Assembly (NCBI RefSeq): GCF_000146065.2
Contig: NC_020449.1
Span: 1,464,654 to 1,528,653, forward strand
Origin: Candidatus Cloacimonas acidaminovorans str. Evry
GTDB taxonomy: Bacteria > Cloacimonadota > Cloacimonadia > Cloacimonadales > Cloacimonadaceae
Length of the DNA stretch: 64,000 bases
Reading direction: 5' to 3'
Positions 36,700-46,430 of this stretch are shown piece after piece (the first letter of the stretch is position 1; each line of letters begins with the position of its first letter). Both the position numbers and the translations under genes were made by a program. Under the pieces are notes generated by a model that searched no databases, was not told the DNA's origin, and saw only the letters and a program-made list of their open reading frames with translations.

Positions 36700-39110
36700 C
36701 AAAGAGCCAAACAGCTTGATTTAGCTGTAGAATATAGTTTAAAACCAGTTGAACATTCGTAAAAATCTTCTATGAATTCAGAATCTATATAATAGATGTG
36801 GTCATTTAGTTTTTTGACTTTATAGGAATCGTAAATAACAGAAAGTTCATTGGGTGAAAGAGTTATTTGATATGAGTTCAAAGCACGATATTCTTTTTCC
36901 AGAGCTGTTTTAATTTTTTGAATTTCCTCTTTAGGAAGTTTAGTATTTTTCAGACAATCCAAATACCCTATTATAGATGATATTGCATTAGTAGAGGTAT
37001 CGTCACAAAGAATATACACCGTCTCGGTAGCATAATCATCAGAAATAAGCTTAAAATCAGCAATGGGAACTTGATTTTGAATGTTTTGATCATAATTAAG
37101 ATCGGAAATCGCTCTTAAAATGGCTTCACCTTTAGCGCCTATATCAAGAATTTGATAATAGACATCTATAATATGAGAAAACTGACGACTTTCTAAGGAA
37201 GTGAATTGCTCCAAGCATTCTTTTGTTTTAGATAGCAGATATTTATCATATACATAATGGCTTAATAACCTGCCATCTTTTTGTAGATTGACCAAAAACA
37301 TTTCTCCGCCAAGTTCACCTAATTCATTATTCCTGTTGCATCTACCTGCAACCTGGATAATACTATCTAAAGGACCAAAATCACGATATACCCTTTGAAA
37401 ACTTAAATCCACACCCGCTTCAACCAATTGGGTAGAGACCAAAATTACTTTTTTCTGAATTTCTTTTAGAATTGTATTAATTTTGTCTATAATTTCCTGC
37501 CTGTGTATAGGAATATGCAATGTAGTTAAACAGAAAACTTGATAGGAGGATTGATAATTAGAAGAAAGATAATTATATACAGCAAGAGCGGAGCGTTTTG
37601 TATTCATTACAATTAAAATGCTTTTTGCGTCATTAAATTCCAGGAAATTTTGGCAAAACTCATCTACGGATTGTTCCTTCAGATTAATATAAAGTTTCAC
37701 ACGATTAAAATCGGGAACCGAGAAAAGTTCTTTCTTGCATAATTCTATGTATTTACCATCAGGATAAAGATAAGGTTGAGTGGCAGAACAAGAAAGAATG
37801 TAAGTATCAAATTTTTCAGCAAGAACCTTAAATACAACTCTTAATAAAGGATAGTAATCAGCGGGCAAGTTTTGCACTTCATCCAGGAGAATTATAGAAT
37901 TAATAATATTATGCAGCTTACGAACCATAGCATTTCTATTTCCAATTAGGGAATGAAACAATTGAACAAAAGTAGAAATAACACAGGCAGATTCCCAGGA
38001 TTCAATAGACAGGATATCTTTTTGCAATTCCTCCCAATTGTAGGTTGGCTCGTCTTTTGTAATTGCAGAATAATCTACCAGATGATGATGTTTTACTAAA
38101 AATCTGTAATCTAAGTTTGTTTTTTCATTGAGATTAGATAGTAATACATTTTCAAATTCCTGATAATTTTGGTCTATAATAGAAGTATAAGGAAGGCAGT
38201 AAATAACTCTTCTTAAATTATCTTCATAAGATTGAATAAGATCAGTAAATTCTAAGCAGGCAAATGTTTTTCCACTTCCGGTAGGGGCAGTTAAGGTATA
38301 TAGTTTTTGGGAAGGCGTAATATTTTGGTTACTTCTGATATTATCTATAAATTGATTTCTTAAAGTGTTTAATGCACTTTGTATCTTATTCTTTTCCGCA
38401 ATTTTTTTTGCCGGTGAAAAGCTTAGCTTTGGATTAAGCTTCTCCAAAAATACATATTCTTTAACAGCTGCGTTATGTTTATCTGCATCTATAAGAACCG
38501 AAAATAAAAGATTTTGGATTAAAAATGATTCTACTGCTTCATCTATATTAGTAGGAGAATAATTAAGAGAAAACTCCTCCAAATTATCACTCATAAATTG
38601 AAACGAATTATAAGACAATTCCGGTAAGATGATATTGTGTTTTTCCAGGAGTTTTTTTAAATCAACATCATTATTTATATTTTCCCATACACTCTTATAG
38701 ATAGTAAGTGTTTCATCAATAAGCGCTGCATTATTAAGATCCTCTCCCCAAAAAGAACTTAAGTTACTATGATGCTTTTGCACACATTTAAAAGCATTAG
38801 GAGCAAAAGAAGAATATTCTTTCCAAGAATGGAAATTGAAAAAAGTAATAACCGCCGAAATATAACTATGATGTGTTAAATTATTACGATTTCCACCTCG
38901 GACATAATTTTGAAAATAGGAAGATGCCTTCCCCAGATCATGCATAATCCCAATTTTTTCTGCAACGAAAGCTAATTTATCTTTAGTGGTAGTAGTTAAG
39001 TTCAGGGAAAGCTTTTGGATCATCTCTTTAGCATCAGACGCTACTTCAGCTAAATGATCTACCAAAAGCTTTTCCTGATATCCGTTTTTTGCAGGATGGG
39101 AAATAATCAC
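36699..39110 (-). CDS. cas3: CRISPR-associated helicase/HD nuclease Cas3
   Basis: The 803-residue protein starts with the HD nuclease domain: LLVDHLAEVA, then GIMHDLGKASSYFQNYVRG, and HHSYISA. A superfamily 2 helicase follows: TAPTGSGKTFACLEF (Walker A, about residue 285), LLDEVQNLPADYY (DEVQ box), SCSATQPYL, and VEAGVDLSFQRVYRDFGPLD with IQVAGRCNR (motif VI). Cas3 is recruited by Cascade bound to its target and unwinds and degrades the invading strand. The start overlaps the cas5 stop by four bases (ATGA). All key residues I could look for are present, so interference is probably functional. Confidence 0.96.
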   Translation of the reverse strand: MIISHPAKNGYQEKLLVDHLAEVASDAKEMIQKLSLNLTTTTKDKLAFVAEKIGIMHDLGKASSYFQNYVRGGNRNNLTHHSYISAVITFFNFHSWKEYSSFAPNAFKCVQKHHSNLSSFWGEDLNNAALIDETLTIYKSVWENINNDVDLKKLLEKHNIILPELSYNSFQFMSDNLEEFSLNYSPTNIDEAVESFLIQNLLFSVLIDADKHNAAVKEYVFLEKLNPKLSFSPAKKIAEKNKIQSALNTLRNQFIDNIRSNQNITPSQKLYTLTAPTGSGKTFACLEFTDLIQSYEDNLRRVIYCLPYTSIIDQNYQEFENVLLSNLNEKTNLDYRFLVKHHHLVDYSAITKDEPTYNWEELQKDILSIESWESACVISTFVQLFHSLIGNRNAMVRKLHNIINSIILLDEVQNLPADYYPLLRVVFKVLAEKFDTYILSCSATQPYLYPDGKYIELCKKELFSVPDFNRVKLYINLKEQSVDEFCQNFLEFNDAKSILIVMNTKRSALAVYNYLSSNYQSSYQVFCLTTLHIPIHRQEIIDKINTILKEIQKKVILVSTQLVEAGVDLSFQRVYRDFGPLDSIIQVAGRCNRNNELGELGGEMFLVNLQKDGRLLSHYVYDKYLLSKTKECLEQFTSLESRQFSHIIDVYYQILDIGAKGEAILRAISDLNYDQNIQNQVPIADFKLISDDYATETVYILCDDTSTNAISSIIGYLDCLKNTKLPKEEIQKIKTALEKEYRALNSYQITLSPNELSVIYDSYKVKKLNDHIYYIDSEFIEDFYECSTGFKLYSTAKSSCLAL

Positions 39111-39886
39111 AGAAAAGATACCCTGGCTTTTAGGTCATTATTTAATTCAACTAAATTTCTAAACTTACCGTGAATTCTTTTCCCATTTGTTTCTATAACT
39201 ATATTTCCAAAGCGTTTGGTTTGACGATAGCTTTTTTTTGTATCGGTTTTCAATTCTTGTTCCAAGGGCATTCTTTCCATAATTAAATCACAATCTTGGG
39301 AAATAATGCTATCTATCAATTCTCTTTCAATAGCAGAATCAAGATAGTCAGATTCAGAGATTGGCTTAAATTCACCTTGGCTATAGGTTCTAATTAATTC
39401 CAGATAAGCAATGAACTGTCTTTGTCCCAAGTATAAGCCATAACCGAAATTTTTTTCTTTAATCTTATGTTCCAATTCTGCAAAGTTATTTTCTTCTGCA
39501 CTATTAAAGCAAAGATAAAGTATCCATTCCAGATTCTTAGAACCCTGTGCTTTAAGAAGTTCCAAACGACATTGTTTATGCGCGGAAAGATCATTTATAG
39601 GAATATTTTTACTTTTATCTTGAGCATAATTCAATGTCTGAAACACTTTATGATAGTATATGTTAGGAACTAAAGATATTGCTATTCCAAGTTTATCTGA
39701 ACTCATTAGATTATAATAACAATCTCTTTCAATTTGTAAAATAGAAGCCAGTAAACCACAAATAGCAGTTCGGGGTGGAATTAAATAGGTTAGAGAAGAA
39801 GCGTTAGTATAAAATTTACGAAAATGAGCAAATTTACCGCTCAGCTTCAGCTCTAAAATCCGATTTGAATTTTCTGGAATATTCAT
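39107..39886 (-). CDS. cas5: Cascade subunit Cas5 (Csh type)
   Basis: The 259-residue protein has LSGKFAHFRKFYTNASSLTY-LIPPRTAICGLLASIL at its start, the RAMP-type first helix and strand typical of Cas5h, and a small C-terminal domain. In I-B systems Cas5 caps the 5' handle of the crRNA in Cascade. The gene lies 12 bases after cas7, with a GGGGGAAAG ribosome site, and overlaps cas3 by four bases. Assignment is confident from the sequence start and operon position. Confidence 0.93.
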   Translation of the reverse strand: MNIPENSNRILELKLSGKFAHFRKFYTNASSLTYLIPPRTAICGLLASILQIERDCYYNLMSSDKLGIAISLVPNIYYHKVFQTLNYAQDKSKNIPINDLSAHKQCRLELLKAQGSKNLEWILYLCFNSAEENNFAELEHKIKEKNFGYGLYLGQRQFIAYLELIRTYSQGEFKPISESDYLDSAIERELIDSIISQDCDLIMERMPLEQELKTDTKKSYRQTKRFGNIVIETNGKRIHGKFRNLVELNNDLKARVSFL

Positions 39887-39898
39887 ATCTTTCCCCCA

Positions 39899-40768
39899 TC
39901 ATTTAAGGGAAAGAGGTTTTTTCCAGTTCTCTTGGATAAATATTTTATCAAAATCAGGAATTGATATCTGTTCATCTTTCCAGTAATGTATGCAGGAAAT
40001 CAATTCTATGTTTTGTTCCAGATATTTAATTAGGGGTTTTATGTCTAATTCATAATCTTCCGGATTTCGGATAAGACGAAGATTTTGTACAATATTAGGA
40101 TTTTGAGAAGAGACCTCAACCATACTACGCAAGTCCTTCAAAAACTTATCTTTGCCTTTTAACTCTAGGCGTAAATATAAACGTGGGTATTGTCCAATTT
40201 TAGTTCTTGTCCTGGCAAGAGGGATGGAATTTAGCATTGCCTCGTCAAAAAGTTTTAGGTCTTCTTCAGTCAGGTTTGTTTCTTTTGCAGCATTGGCATT
40301 TACACTTCCGGAAAAGGCAATGAGAGAATAATATAAACGGTAATCTTTCCCTATTCCTTGTCCGCCGGAAAAACTGGAAGTGATAGTTGAACTATCTACT
40401 ATTTCTACAGGGTGTAAAGAATAACCCCAGTTAAATTGAACCGGACCCGTAAAGTGACCACCTCTGTCCTCTTCAGCAGTTACAGCTCCAAAAAGACGAA
40501 CATCAATAAGTTTAAGATGTCCTTTATTCAAATCTTGAATTTGTTTATTGCGTTCTTTAGCATCTTTGGCTTTGTTGGAAATAAAGATTTCCTCGCCTTT
40601 GATATCTTCAAAATAATCTCTAATATAGCGTTTTAAGCGGACATCGGAAACAAGGTTTATGAAGGTATCATAATCCATACGGGGTTTGTTTTCATTGTCC
40701 ATATCACCATTAGGATTGCACATTTGTGCATCGTAAAGAAACAGGATTTCTGAGTTATTGTTAATCAT
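39899..40768 (-). CDS. cas7: Cascade backbone subunit Cas7 (Csh2 type)
   Basis: The product from 40768 (289 residues) opens with MINNNSEILFLYDAQMCNPN and GDMDNENKPRMDYDT, then LVSDVRLKRYIRDYF, which is the Csh2/Cas7 signature of type I-B. HFTGPVQFNWGYSLHPVE occurs in the middle. Cas7 polymerises along the crRNA spacer in Cascade. The frame is open to 40825, but ATG 40768 has AGGAGGAAC close upstream and matches family length. It overlaps the cas8 stop by eight bases. Confidence 0.94.
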   Translation of the reverse strand: MINNNSEILFLYDAQMCNPNGDMDNENKPRMDYDTFINLVSDVRLKRYIRDYFEDIKGEEIFISNKAKDAKERNKQIQDLNKGHLKLIDVRLFGAVTAEEDRGGHFTGPVQFNWGYSLHPVEIVDSSTITSSFSGGQGIGKDYRLYYSLIAFSGSVNANAAKETNLTEEDLKLFDEAMLNSIPLARTRTKIGQYPRLYLRLELKGKDKFLKDLRSMVEVSSQNPNIVQNLRLIRNPEDYELDIKPLIKYLEQNIELISCIHYWKDEQISIPDFDKIFIQENWKKPLSLK

Positions 40769-42806
40769 TTTGTTCCTCCTGATTTTTTTCAGTTTTATCT
40801 GGATGTTCTTGTTTATAAATGGCACCTAAATAATTTGAATAAGCTCTGCCACATAAAATATGGAAGACAATTTCTTCCGGGGATAGAGAAGATTTCTCTA
40901 TGCCTTGCATACATTCTCTGTAATAATTTTCGGTTACAGAATCATAAAATATATCCCAAACCTTACCCATTTCATCTACCATAGCCATCAAGGACTTAAC
41001 TTTTTGAACAGGGATTCCTCTCAAATTCAATCTGTTAATTAGAGTGCTTTTGATATTCTTTTTTCTCTGTTCGGATTCTATAGCAGCAATATACATTCCT
41101 AAGATGAAAAGGCCTTGAGCATAAAAGTTGTTTTCATAAATTTGGGAATGTGTGTTAAAATAAGCAGTGATTTTTTCATCCTGCAGTGCGGCAATTAAAT
41201 TACGCTTTTCCATAATATGAACTCCTTCTAATTGATTAAATTTTAGTAAATGATCTAAATATACGGTCATAAGAAAGGGTGTGATGTTTAGAAAATATTT
41301 ATTCTCGGTTTCTAAATTATTGTTTTTCCGATTAAAAATATCTGTAAACATACAGATAAGATCATAATATTGAAATTTTCTTTTATATATGTAGGTCCCT
41401 AACGTACTTATAATGTTTTTATTTAAAACAGTATAATCATATTGATTCAAGCCGGGATGAGATTCTTTTGAGGGTAAAATTAAATACCTGAGTCCTTCAA
41501 AAGATAATAACGCTTGGTACCCATATAAGGAACCTAATTTATAATCATGAATCAGTATGTTCAAGTGTTCAGTTTTATTTATTAATTCCCTTAGATTGAT
41601 GTTTTTAATCATACCATTTATGATAAATTCTTGTGAAGTTGGGCTGGGTTTATTATAAAAAAGCAGAGTAAATTCTTTTAACTTTTTGATAAGTGTGTTA
41701 AGAGTATAAATATCATCCCTTTTTTGATCTATGGGTATTCGTCTAAGAAGATTGGTAGTCATAATAATTTTTTGAGGGTCAATTAATTCTTCACTATTAT
41801 CTGCTTCAAAATTAATTTCAGGCAGAACTATTGTCTGCAAGCCAAGTAAAGTAGTTCTTAGTTTTGTGGATGCATATTGAATTCCGATTAAAACTTGTTG
41901 ATTACACTTTTCGCACATTGAAAAAGCATTATGAGTTATGCTTTTGTCTACCTTATCAAAATAAAGAGGATTAGTAGTGCCGAAAAATTTTTGTTTTATG
42001 GCTATATCTTTAGGTAAAGTAGAATCCTGTCCACAGATATGACAATAACCCTGTTTTGTGTTTTCCAGATAATGTTTTTCAAAAAGATAATAATATAAGA
42101 CATCAATATAGCAATCGGCATATTCACCTTGGTGTAAAAATTTACCATCAATCTTTAGAGCATAGGCCTGTCTTTCAGTAACATATTCCTTCAAAGTAGA
42201 CGATAGGTATTTTTTTAAGCATTTTTGAAATTCCTTATTGTATTTAGATTGGTTATTTAGATTATTTTTTAATTCAGGTATATTCTCAGGATCAGGAAAA
42301 TCTTTTTGCTGCTCTGCTTTAAGTTTATCATATCTAAGTGAGATAATTTCATTTTCAATTCTGTAAAATATCTCTTGAATCTTTTGAAGAAATTTTAAAA
42401 ACTTTTCCCCGCGTGTTAAATCTGTCCAGGGAATATTTTTAAAATTATTGTTTACATATTGGTATAGCCCAAATTGTAGCAATGGTTTTAAGGAAATGTG
42501 GGAAGCATAGATAGAAGGATCATGAGGTGCATAATTAGTAAAAACCAATAGCTCATCCTTTTTTTCGGGTGATAATTCAGTTCCCTGTGTAAAATAGCAT
42601 TCCTTTTTGTTAGTATCCAGGTTTAGCTCTAATAAACGTCCAATATAAGTTTCTACTTTGTCATTTACTTTTTTTGACCATTGATAATTATCTAATTCAT
42701 TGCAATACTGTTTAACAATAAATAGTTTTTTGTCCTTTTCGGGAAGTGAGTTAAAATTCTCTTTTGTTAAAACTATTTTTCCTATTGCCTGATACAAAGG
42801 GATCAT
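40761..42806 (-). CDS. cas8b: Cascade large subunit Cas8b (Csh1 type)
   Basis: The 681-residue protein is mostly helical and has two cysteine pairs, YCHICGQDSTL near residue 255 and FSMCEKCNQQVL near residue 295, that can form a zinc finger as in Csh1/Cas8b. The subunit recognises the PAM and positions target DNA. It is placed between cas6 and cas7 in the usual I-B order, with GGAGG before the ATG and a four-base overlap with cas6. Large-subunit sequences diverge strongly, so the family name rests on the Zn pattern, length and position. Confidence 0.88.
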   Translation of the reverse strand: MIPLYQAIGKIVLTKENFNSLPEKDKKLFIVKQYCNELDNYQWSKKVNDKVETYIGRLLELNLDTNKKECYFTQGTELSPEKKDELLVFTNYAPHDPSIYASHISLKPLLQFGLYQYVNNNFKNIPWTDLTRGEKFLKFLQKIQEIFYRIENEIISLRYDKLKAEQQKDFPDPENIPELKNNLNNQSKYNKEFQKCLKKYLSSTLKEYVTERQAYALKIDGKFLHQGEYADCYIDVLYYYLFEKHYLENTKQGYCHICGQDSTLPKDIAIKQKFFGTTNPLYFDKVDKSITHNAFSMCEKCNQQVLIGIQYASTKLRTTLLGLQTIVLPEINFEADNSEELIDPQKIIMTTNLLRRIPIDQKRDDIYTLNTLIKKLKEFTLLFYNKPSPTSQEFIINGMIKNINLRELINKTEHLNILIHDYKLGSLYGYQALLSFEGLRYLILPSKESHPGLNQYDYTVLNKNIISTLGTYIYKRKFQYYDLICMFTDIFNRKNNNLETENKYFLNITPFLMTVYLDHLLKFNQLEGVHIMEKRNLIAALQDEKITAYFNTHSQIYENNFYAQGLFILGMYIAAIESEQRKKNIKSTLINRLNLRGIPVQKVKSLMAMVDEMGKVWDIFYDSVTENYYRECMQGIEKSSLSPEEIVFHILCGRAYSNYLGAIYKQEHPDKTEKNQEEQND

Positions 42807-43474
42807 TTTTCCTCCTTTCTTTTTCTGACTACACCAAAGCCGCGAGCACTTTGTTTTCCGAGACCAAGGAATTCAGGGATCAGGAAATTGGTAGTGAAAT
42901 CACCTGTAAAGCATTGCATTGGTTGATTGTGGAAATTTACTTCCAGGGGTTTAAACCAGCCATCTACATTTAGTTTATCCACCTCTGGAATCCAATAATC
43001 AAATGCCTTGGAAAGGGTTTTGAGGTTATTTTTCAGGATAGTTTTTAATCTTTGATTGCGCTGAAAAGTATTCATTTTATTATATTCTTGGTAGTTTTCC
43101 TGGTTTAGTGCCATCCAGGGAGAGGCAAAAAAGTAAGGATAATAGTTTTCAGTTAAGCCAAAGTCCTCTTCTTTCAAGGAGATTTCTCTTTCATTGGAAA
43201 TTAGGGTTTTACCGTTAATTTCCAGTTTATCCACTTCCAGAAAGACCTTTTTGATGATATCTATACCATCATTGATAGCGAGCAGAGCAGGATGTTTTTC
43301 AATAACCCGATATTGAATTTGGGGTGCCTTATAGTTATATCCAAAGCCAGGAAGGTGATTATGAAAAATATGGTCTTCGGGAAACTGATTTACGAAGAAA
43401 CCTCTCAGCTTGGGAATATCCCGTGGCTCGAGTAAAACATCAGTCCAGCTGACAATCAAATAACGGATTTTCAT
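42803..43474 (-). CDS. cas6: CRISPR RNA endonuclease Cas6
   Basis: The 223-residue protein is the first gene of the operon. It begins MKIRYLIVSWTDVLLEPRDI and ends with the Gly-rich RAMP loop FLGLGKQSARGFGVVRKRK, as in Cas6 proteins that cut repeats to leave the eight-base handle. The central part shows HNHLPGFGYNYKAP and PLEVNFHNQPMQCFTGDFTT, less usual than standard Cas6, so it may be one of the divergent I-B Cas6 groups. Its stop overlaps the start of cas8b. A catalytic His cannot be singled out with confidence. Confidence 0.85.
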   Translation of the reverse strand: MKIRYLIVSWTDVLLEPRDIPKLRGFFVNQFPEDHIFHNHLPGFGYNYKAPQIQYRVIEKHPALLAINDGIDIIKKVFLEVDKLEINGKTLISNEREISLKEEDFGLTENYYPYFFASPWMALNQENYQEYNKMNTFQRNQRLKTILKNNLKTLSKAFDYWIPEVDKLNVDGWFKPLEVNFHNQPMQCFTGDFTTNFLIPEFLGLGKQSARGFGVVRKRKEEK

Positions 43475-43509
43475 TGTGACTACATCCTATCCCTTTATAG
43501 AAGGGAATT

Positions 43510-43538
43510 ACTATTTTATTTCTTTTTTCGAAAATCAA
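43510..43538 (-). promoter_or_regulatory. Candidate sigma70-like promoter of the cas operon
   Basis: On the minus strand TTGATT and AATAGT are separated by 17 bases, about 35 bases before the cas6 start. A small hairpin (TCCCTT-TATAG-AAGGGA) lies in the leader. The -10 match is weak, so this is only a candidate. Confidence 0.2.
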
Positions 43539-44310
43539 CTAATTCCTTGAAAACAAAATTTTAATATCCTGTCAAGCAGAAATTGTTGTTTTAGATAAAA
43601 TAATGTTGGGGATGCAAATTGGGATGACAAACACCGAAAACATAAATTTTTTTTGTAACCTTTGTTTTGGCGAAAAAGAGAAATCTTGCTGTGGATAACA
43701 ATCTTATTCATTGGTAATAAAACAATTAGCCATATTTTTTGTCGTTATTGGGTTAGAATGCATAATTGCTTGTTATATAGACGATTAAGTAACGACTCCG
43801 TAACACTTCCGTAACACTTCCCTTGTCTCGTTAGGGAATCGTTACTTGGTTGTTACTTCTTTGTAAGAAGTAGCACCAAGATAAAAACAAGCCAAAGTAA
43901 GGCAGGAGTTATCTACAGCTTGATAACTTTCTCTGGGGCAGTAAATTCTATAGTGTCTATCCCAAATTATGCAGTTGAGGAAAAAAGGATTGACTATTTC
44001 CGATTTGCCAAAGAGAATATAGAATTCTTTGTGGTCGTTATGAGTCCTCATCTCTAAATTAATTAGTGACAATGTGCAAATATATACAAGCGATGACGAC
44101 TCCTGAATTAATTCATTCTTCATTTTTCATTCTCTATTCAAACGAGGGGCTAACGCACCCATCGCGATTATTGTGTCGCCCTTTGGGGCTTTTGGAAAAT
44201 GGGAAGATGAAAAGAAAAAAGAAGTCAGGGCTTACATTTAACGAGGGGCTTACGCCACCATCGCTATCGTTGTATCGCCCTACGGGCTTTTTTGCAAATA
44301 TTGTTTTTTA

Positions 44311-44550
44311 AAATCCCATAAATCTTTTTTATCCTGTTCATCCTAGACCTATTATTAGTTCAAAGTTCAAAGTTCAAAGTGTTGGAGTTAGAAGTTTTTT
44401 TGGTGTCTTCGGTGATCTCGGTGGCTAATAAAAAATCCCATAAATCTTTTTTATCCTGTTCATCCCAGACCTATTATTAGTTCAAAGTACAAAGTTCAAA
44501 GTGCTGGAGTTAGAAGTTTTTTTGGTGTCTTCGGTGATCTCGGTGTTCTC
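44311..44550. repeat. 122-bp tandem duplication with AGTTCAAAGTTC and CGGTG words
   Basis: Two copies begin AAATCCCATAAATCTTTTTT at 44311 and 44433 and differ in only a handful of bases. Each contains GTTCAAAGT(T/A)CAAAGTTCAAAGT and ends GGTGTCTTCGGTGATCTCGG, a member of the dispersed CTCGGTG family. The second runs on into CTCCGTGTTTTCAGTG and GGTGTAAAAAAA. Confidence 0.8.
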
Positions 44551-44612
44551 CGTGTTTTCAGTGTTTTCGGTGTAAAAAAATTGCGGAGGAACAGCGTCCC
44601 CCGGCTACACAT

Positions 44613-45599
44613 TTAATGCAAATTGAGGAGAAATTGGTAAAATTCCTTGCGGAATTTATTTTCTATATTTTGGGCAAGAACTCTAATTCCTCTGGAGGTT
44701 GCTTCCTCAATAGTAGAACCGCCTTGTTCCGTTTTATCCACGAAGGAAAAGAGGTTTTTTTCACCGTAATTGAAAGAAATATTCAGACGCAGGGGTTGGA
44801 AAAATTGTTGTCCCAGGGATTTATGCGGCTCGGGATTCACTGTAGCGACAATTTGATATTCAGGGTTATCGTTTTCCAACAAGCCAATTTGATTAATTAC
44901 ATTTTTAAGCGAGGCATCCAAAAGGCCTGAAGAATCGCCAAAAACTCTGATTTGCAGGGGAATTTCCCGAGCCGCATAATTCCTGAGTTCTAAAAGTTCC
45001 TGTAAGCTGTGAAAAGGTTTTAACAAAATGCCTGAATCACTTGCCAGGGCGTTATAATAAGTATAAGCATTTTGTGTTTGTTGCAATTTATCAATAGCGC
45101 TTAAAATTTTAGCAAAGCGGATAAGGGGATCATCATTGGGAGCAAGGCAATTTTCAATAAACTCCTCGCAGTCGTCAATTTCATTGCGGTAAATGGTCTG
45201 CACGGCAATTTTATCCATTACCGCCAAGGCATAGAAAGTTTTGGTTTTAGGGTCTTGCCAGGTTTCTTTTATCTGAGTATATTTCAAAGTTCCTTCTGCG
45301 ATTGCTTTTACGGAAGAAGAGGTCTCGCTGCTTGTTTGATAATTGGAAGAAGAACTTTTTTCGCTTTCCATACTTTTCGTAACTGCAATAACGCGTGTTT
45401 CAAAAAAGCCGGCAATATTTTTCAATGCTTCATTTTGTGCACTATTCAGTTCTTTTGCCATTCCCACTCCACAAAGATATTGCTTGGAAGGATATTGGGA
45501 ATAAGGATTAGAAATCCATTCCGGTTTTTTCTTTCCGGCATAGAGACAGGAACCGATAAGCAAGAATAAAAGGATTGTATAAATAATTTTTTTAGGCAT
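44613..45599 (-). CDS. LPP20-type exported lipoprotein
   Basis: A 328-residue product starts with a lipoprotein signal (ILLFLLIGSCLYAG; lipobox IGSC). PEWISNPYSQYPSKQYLCGV and GMAKELNSAQNEALKNIAGF follow, the LPP20-like fold found in small outer-membrane lipoproteins. A Ser-rich segment (SEKSSSSNYQTSSETSSS) at about residue 80 and a long C-terminal half with no known domain complete it. It lies 98 bases after the preceding lipoprotein gene, in a four-gene same-strand set of exported proteins. Placement at the outer membrane, facing the periplasm, is inference. Confidence 0.6.
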   Translation of the reverse strand: MPKKIIYTILLFLLIGSCLYAGKKKPEWISNPYSQYPSKQYLCGVGMAKELNSAQNEALKNIAGFFETRVIAVTKSMESEKSSSSNYQTSSETSSSVKAIAEGTLKYTQIKETWQDPKTKTFYALAVMDKIAVQTIYRNEIDDCEEFIENCLAPNDDPLIRFAKILSAIDKLQQTQNAYTYYNALASDSGILLKPFHSLQELLELRNYAAREIPLQIRVFGDSSGLLDASLKNVINQIGLLENDNPEYQIVATVNPEPHKSLGQQFFQPLRLNISFNYGEKNLFSFVDKTEQGGSTIEEATSRGIRVLAQNIENKFRKEFYQFLLNLH

Positions 45600-45697
45600 T
45601 ACTTAATCTAACCTGTAAGCAATTTAAGCGGAATGAAGAACTTGAACCATTCATCTAACTCAAATTTGTTGTTGCGCCTATAAACAAAACAGACAAT

Positions 45698-46417
45698 TCA
45701 CTGAAACAGGGAATCGGTAACATCTTTCGGAATTTCAATATTTTGGGTTTTGGCAATGGTAATAAACTCACTAATAGTCCTCATCTGATTTGAAAGCAAA
45801 ACAGGAAGACCAATTACTACATTCGTAGCATAAGGAATATCTTTAACATACATAACTGCGTCTATTCCTTTAGCATTTTTGGCTTCATTTACGAACTTTT
45901 TGGAACTTTCCAGAATGGTTTTTTCCCGCACAATAGAGCTGGCAAGATAAATAAAGCCACTTAAAAAATAGACCTTTTGCGATTCGCTCAATTGGGCTTT
46001 ATCCGTTTTCAGGTCTTCCAGTTTGGCTATCAAGGTTTCAGATATTTCGGCATCACTGCCTTCCAGGTTTGCGGACATCAGAGATTTTCCTTCCGCTTCT
46101 ATTTTTACAAATTCCTGACGCATCCCCAAAGAAACAGCTACCATTTCTTCCGCTATTTTGGATTCCGCCTTAGCCAGTTTATAGTTATAATTAATAACTT
46201 TAAAGTTTGATGTTTTGGGCATCAAAAGAGCGCTGGCAAATGCTTCCAGTGAAAGCAAAGGCAGTTTGTTATAATATTCCGGATTATCCAATTGAGAATC
46301 ATCCAAAAACAATTTTACTTCCGGATCCGCTTTTTTCTTTTTTGCTTCCAGTCCCACACAGCTTACCAGAAGCAAAAAAATACAGATGAGGACAATCAAT
46401 CGCTGAATAGTTCCCAT
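45698..46417 (-). CDS. Lipoprotein of unknown function in the LPP20 cluster
   Basis: From the ATG at 46417 (a TTG at 46441 opens the frame within the previous gene) the product is about 239 residues. The signal IVLICIFLLLVSCVGLEA ends in a lipobox (LVSC), then come a Lys-rich stretch and a mainly helical domain (ASALLMPKTSNFKVINYNYK, AKLEDLKTDKAQLSESQKVY). I recognise no family. Cluster position and co-directional spacing (14 bases after the gene upstream) point to a role with the LPP20-like and FlgT-like neighbours. Confidence 0.55.
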   Translation of the reverse strand: MGTIQRLIVLICIFLLLVSCVGLEAKKKKADPEVKLFLDDSQLDNPEYYNKLPLLSLEAFASALLMPKTSNFKVINYNYKLAKAESKIAEEMVAVSLGMRQEFVKIEAEGKSLMSANLEGSDAEISETLIAKLEDLKTDKAQLSESQKVYFLSGFIYLASSIVREKTILESSKKFVNEAKNAKGIDAVMYVKDIPYATNVVIGLPVLLSNQMRTISEFITIAKTQNIEIPKDVTDSLFQ

Positions 46418-46430
46418 TAAATTTCTTATT

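Larger units (their letters stand above)
43475..44612. other. Gene-free region upstream of cas6, with repeats
   Basis: This 1.1-kb region lies between the divergently placed LPP20 cluster end and the cas operon. It contains a candidate cas promoter, a repeated GTAACACTTCC tract and inverted AAGTAACGA/TCGTTACTT pair at 43787-43841, two similar ~50-base units near 44139 and 44240 (AACGAGGGGCT(A/T)ACGC), and a 122-bp tandem duplication. A minus-strand frame of 93 codons at 43842-44123 has no recognisable product and spans these repeats, so I do not call it. Confidence 0.55.

Noticed and set aside
43842-44123. Minus-strand 93-codon frame upstream of the cas operon
   Set aside because: No recognisable motif, no good ribosome site, and it crosses the GTAACACTTCC repeat and inverted-repeat region.
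44066-44311. + strand 81-codon frame with two NEGLT(H/P)PS words
   Set aside because: The peptide repetition simply reflects two copies of a ~50-base intergenic repeat (AACGAGGGGCT...).
46207-46389. + strand short frame in the LPP20 cluster
   Set aside because: It lies entirely inside a minus-strand coding region and has no ribosome site or motif.
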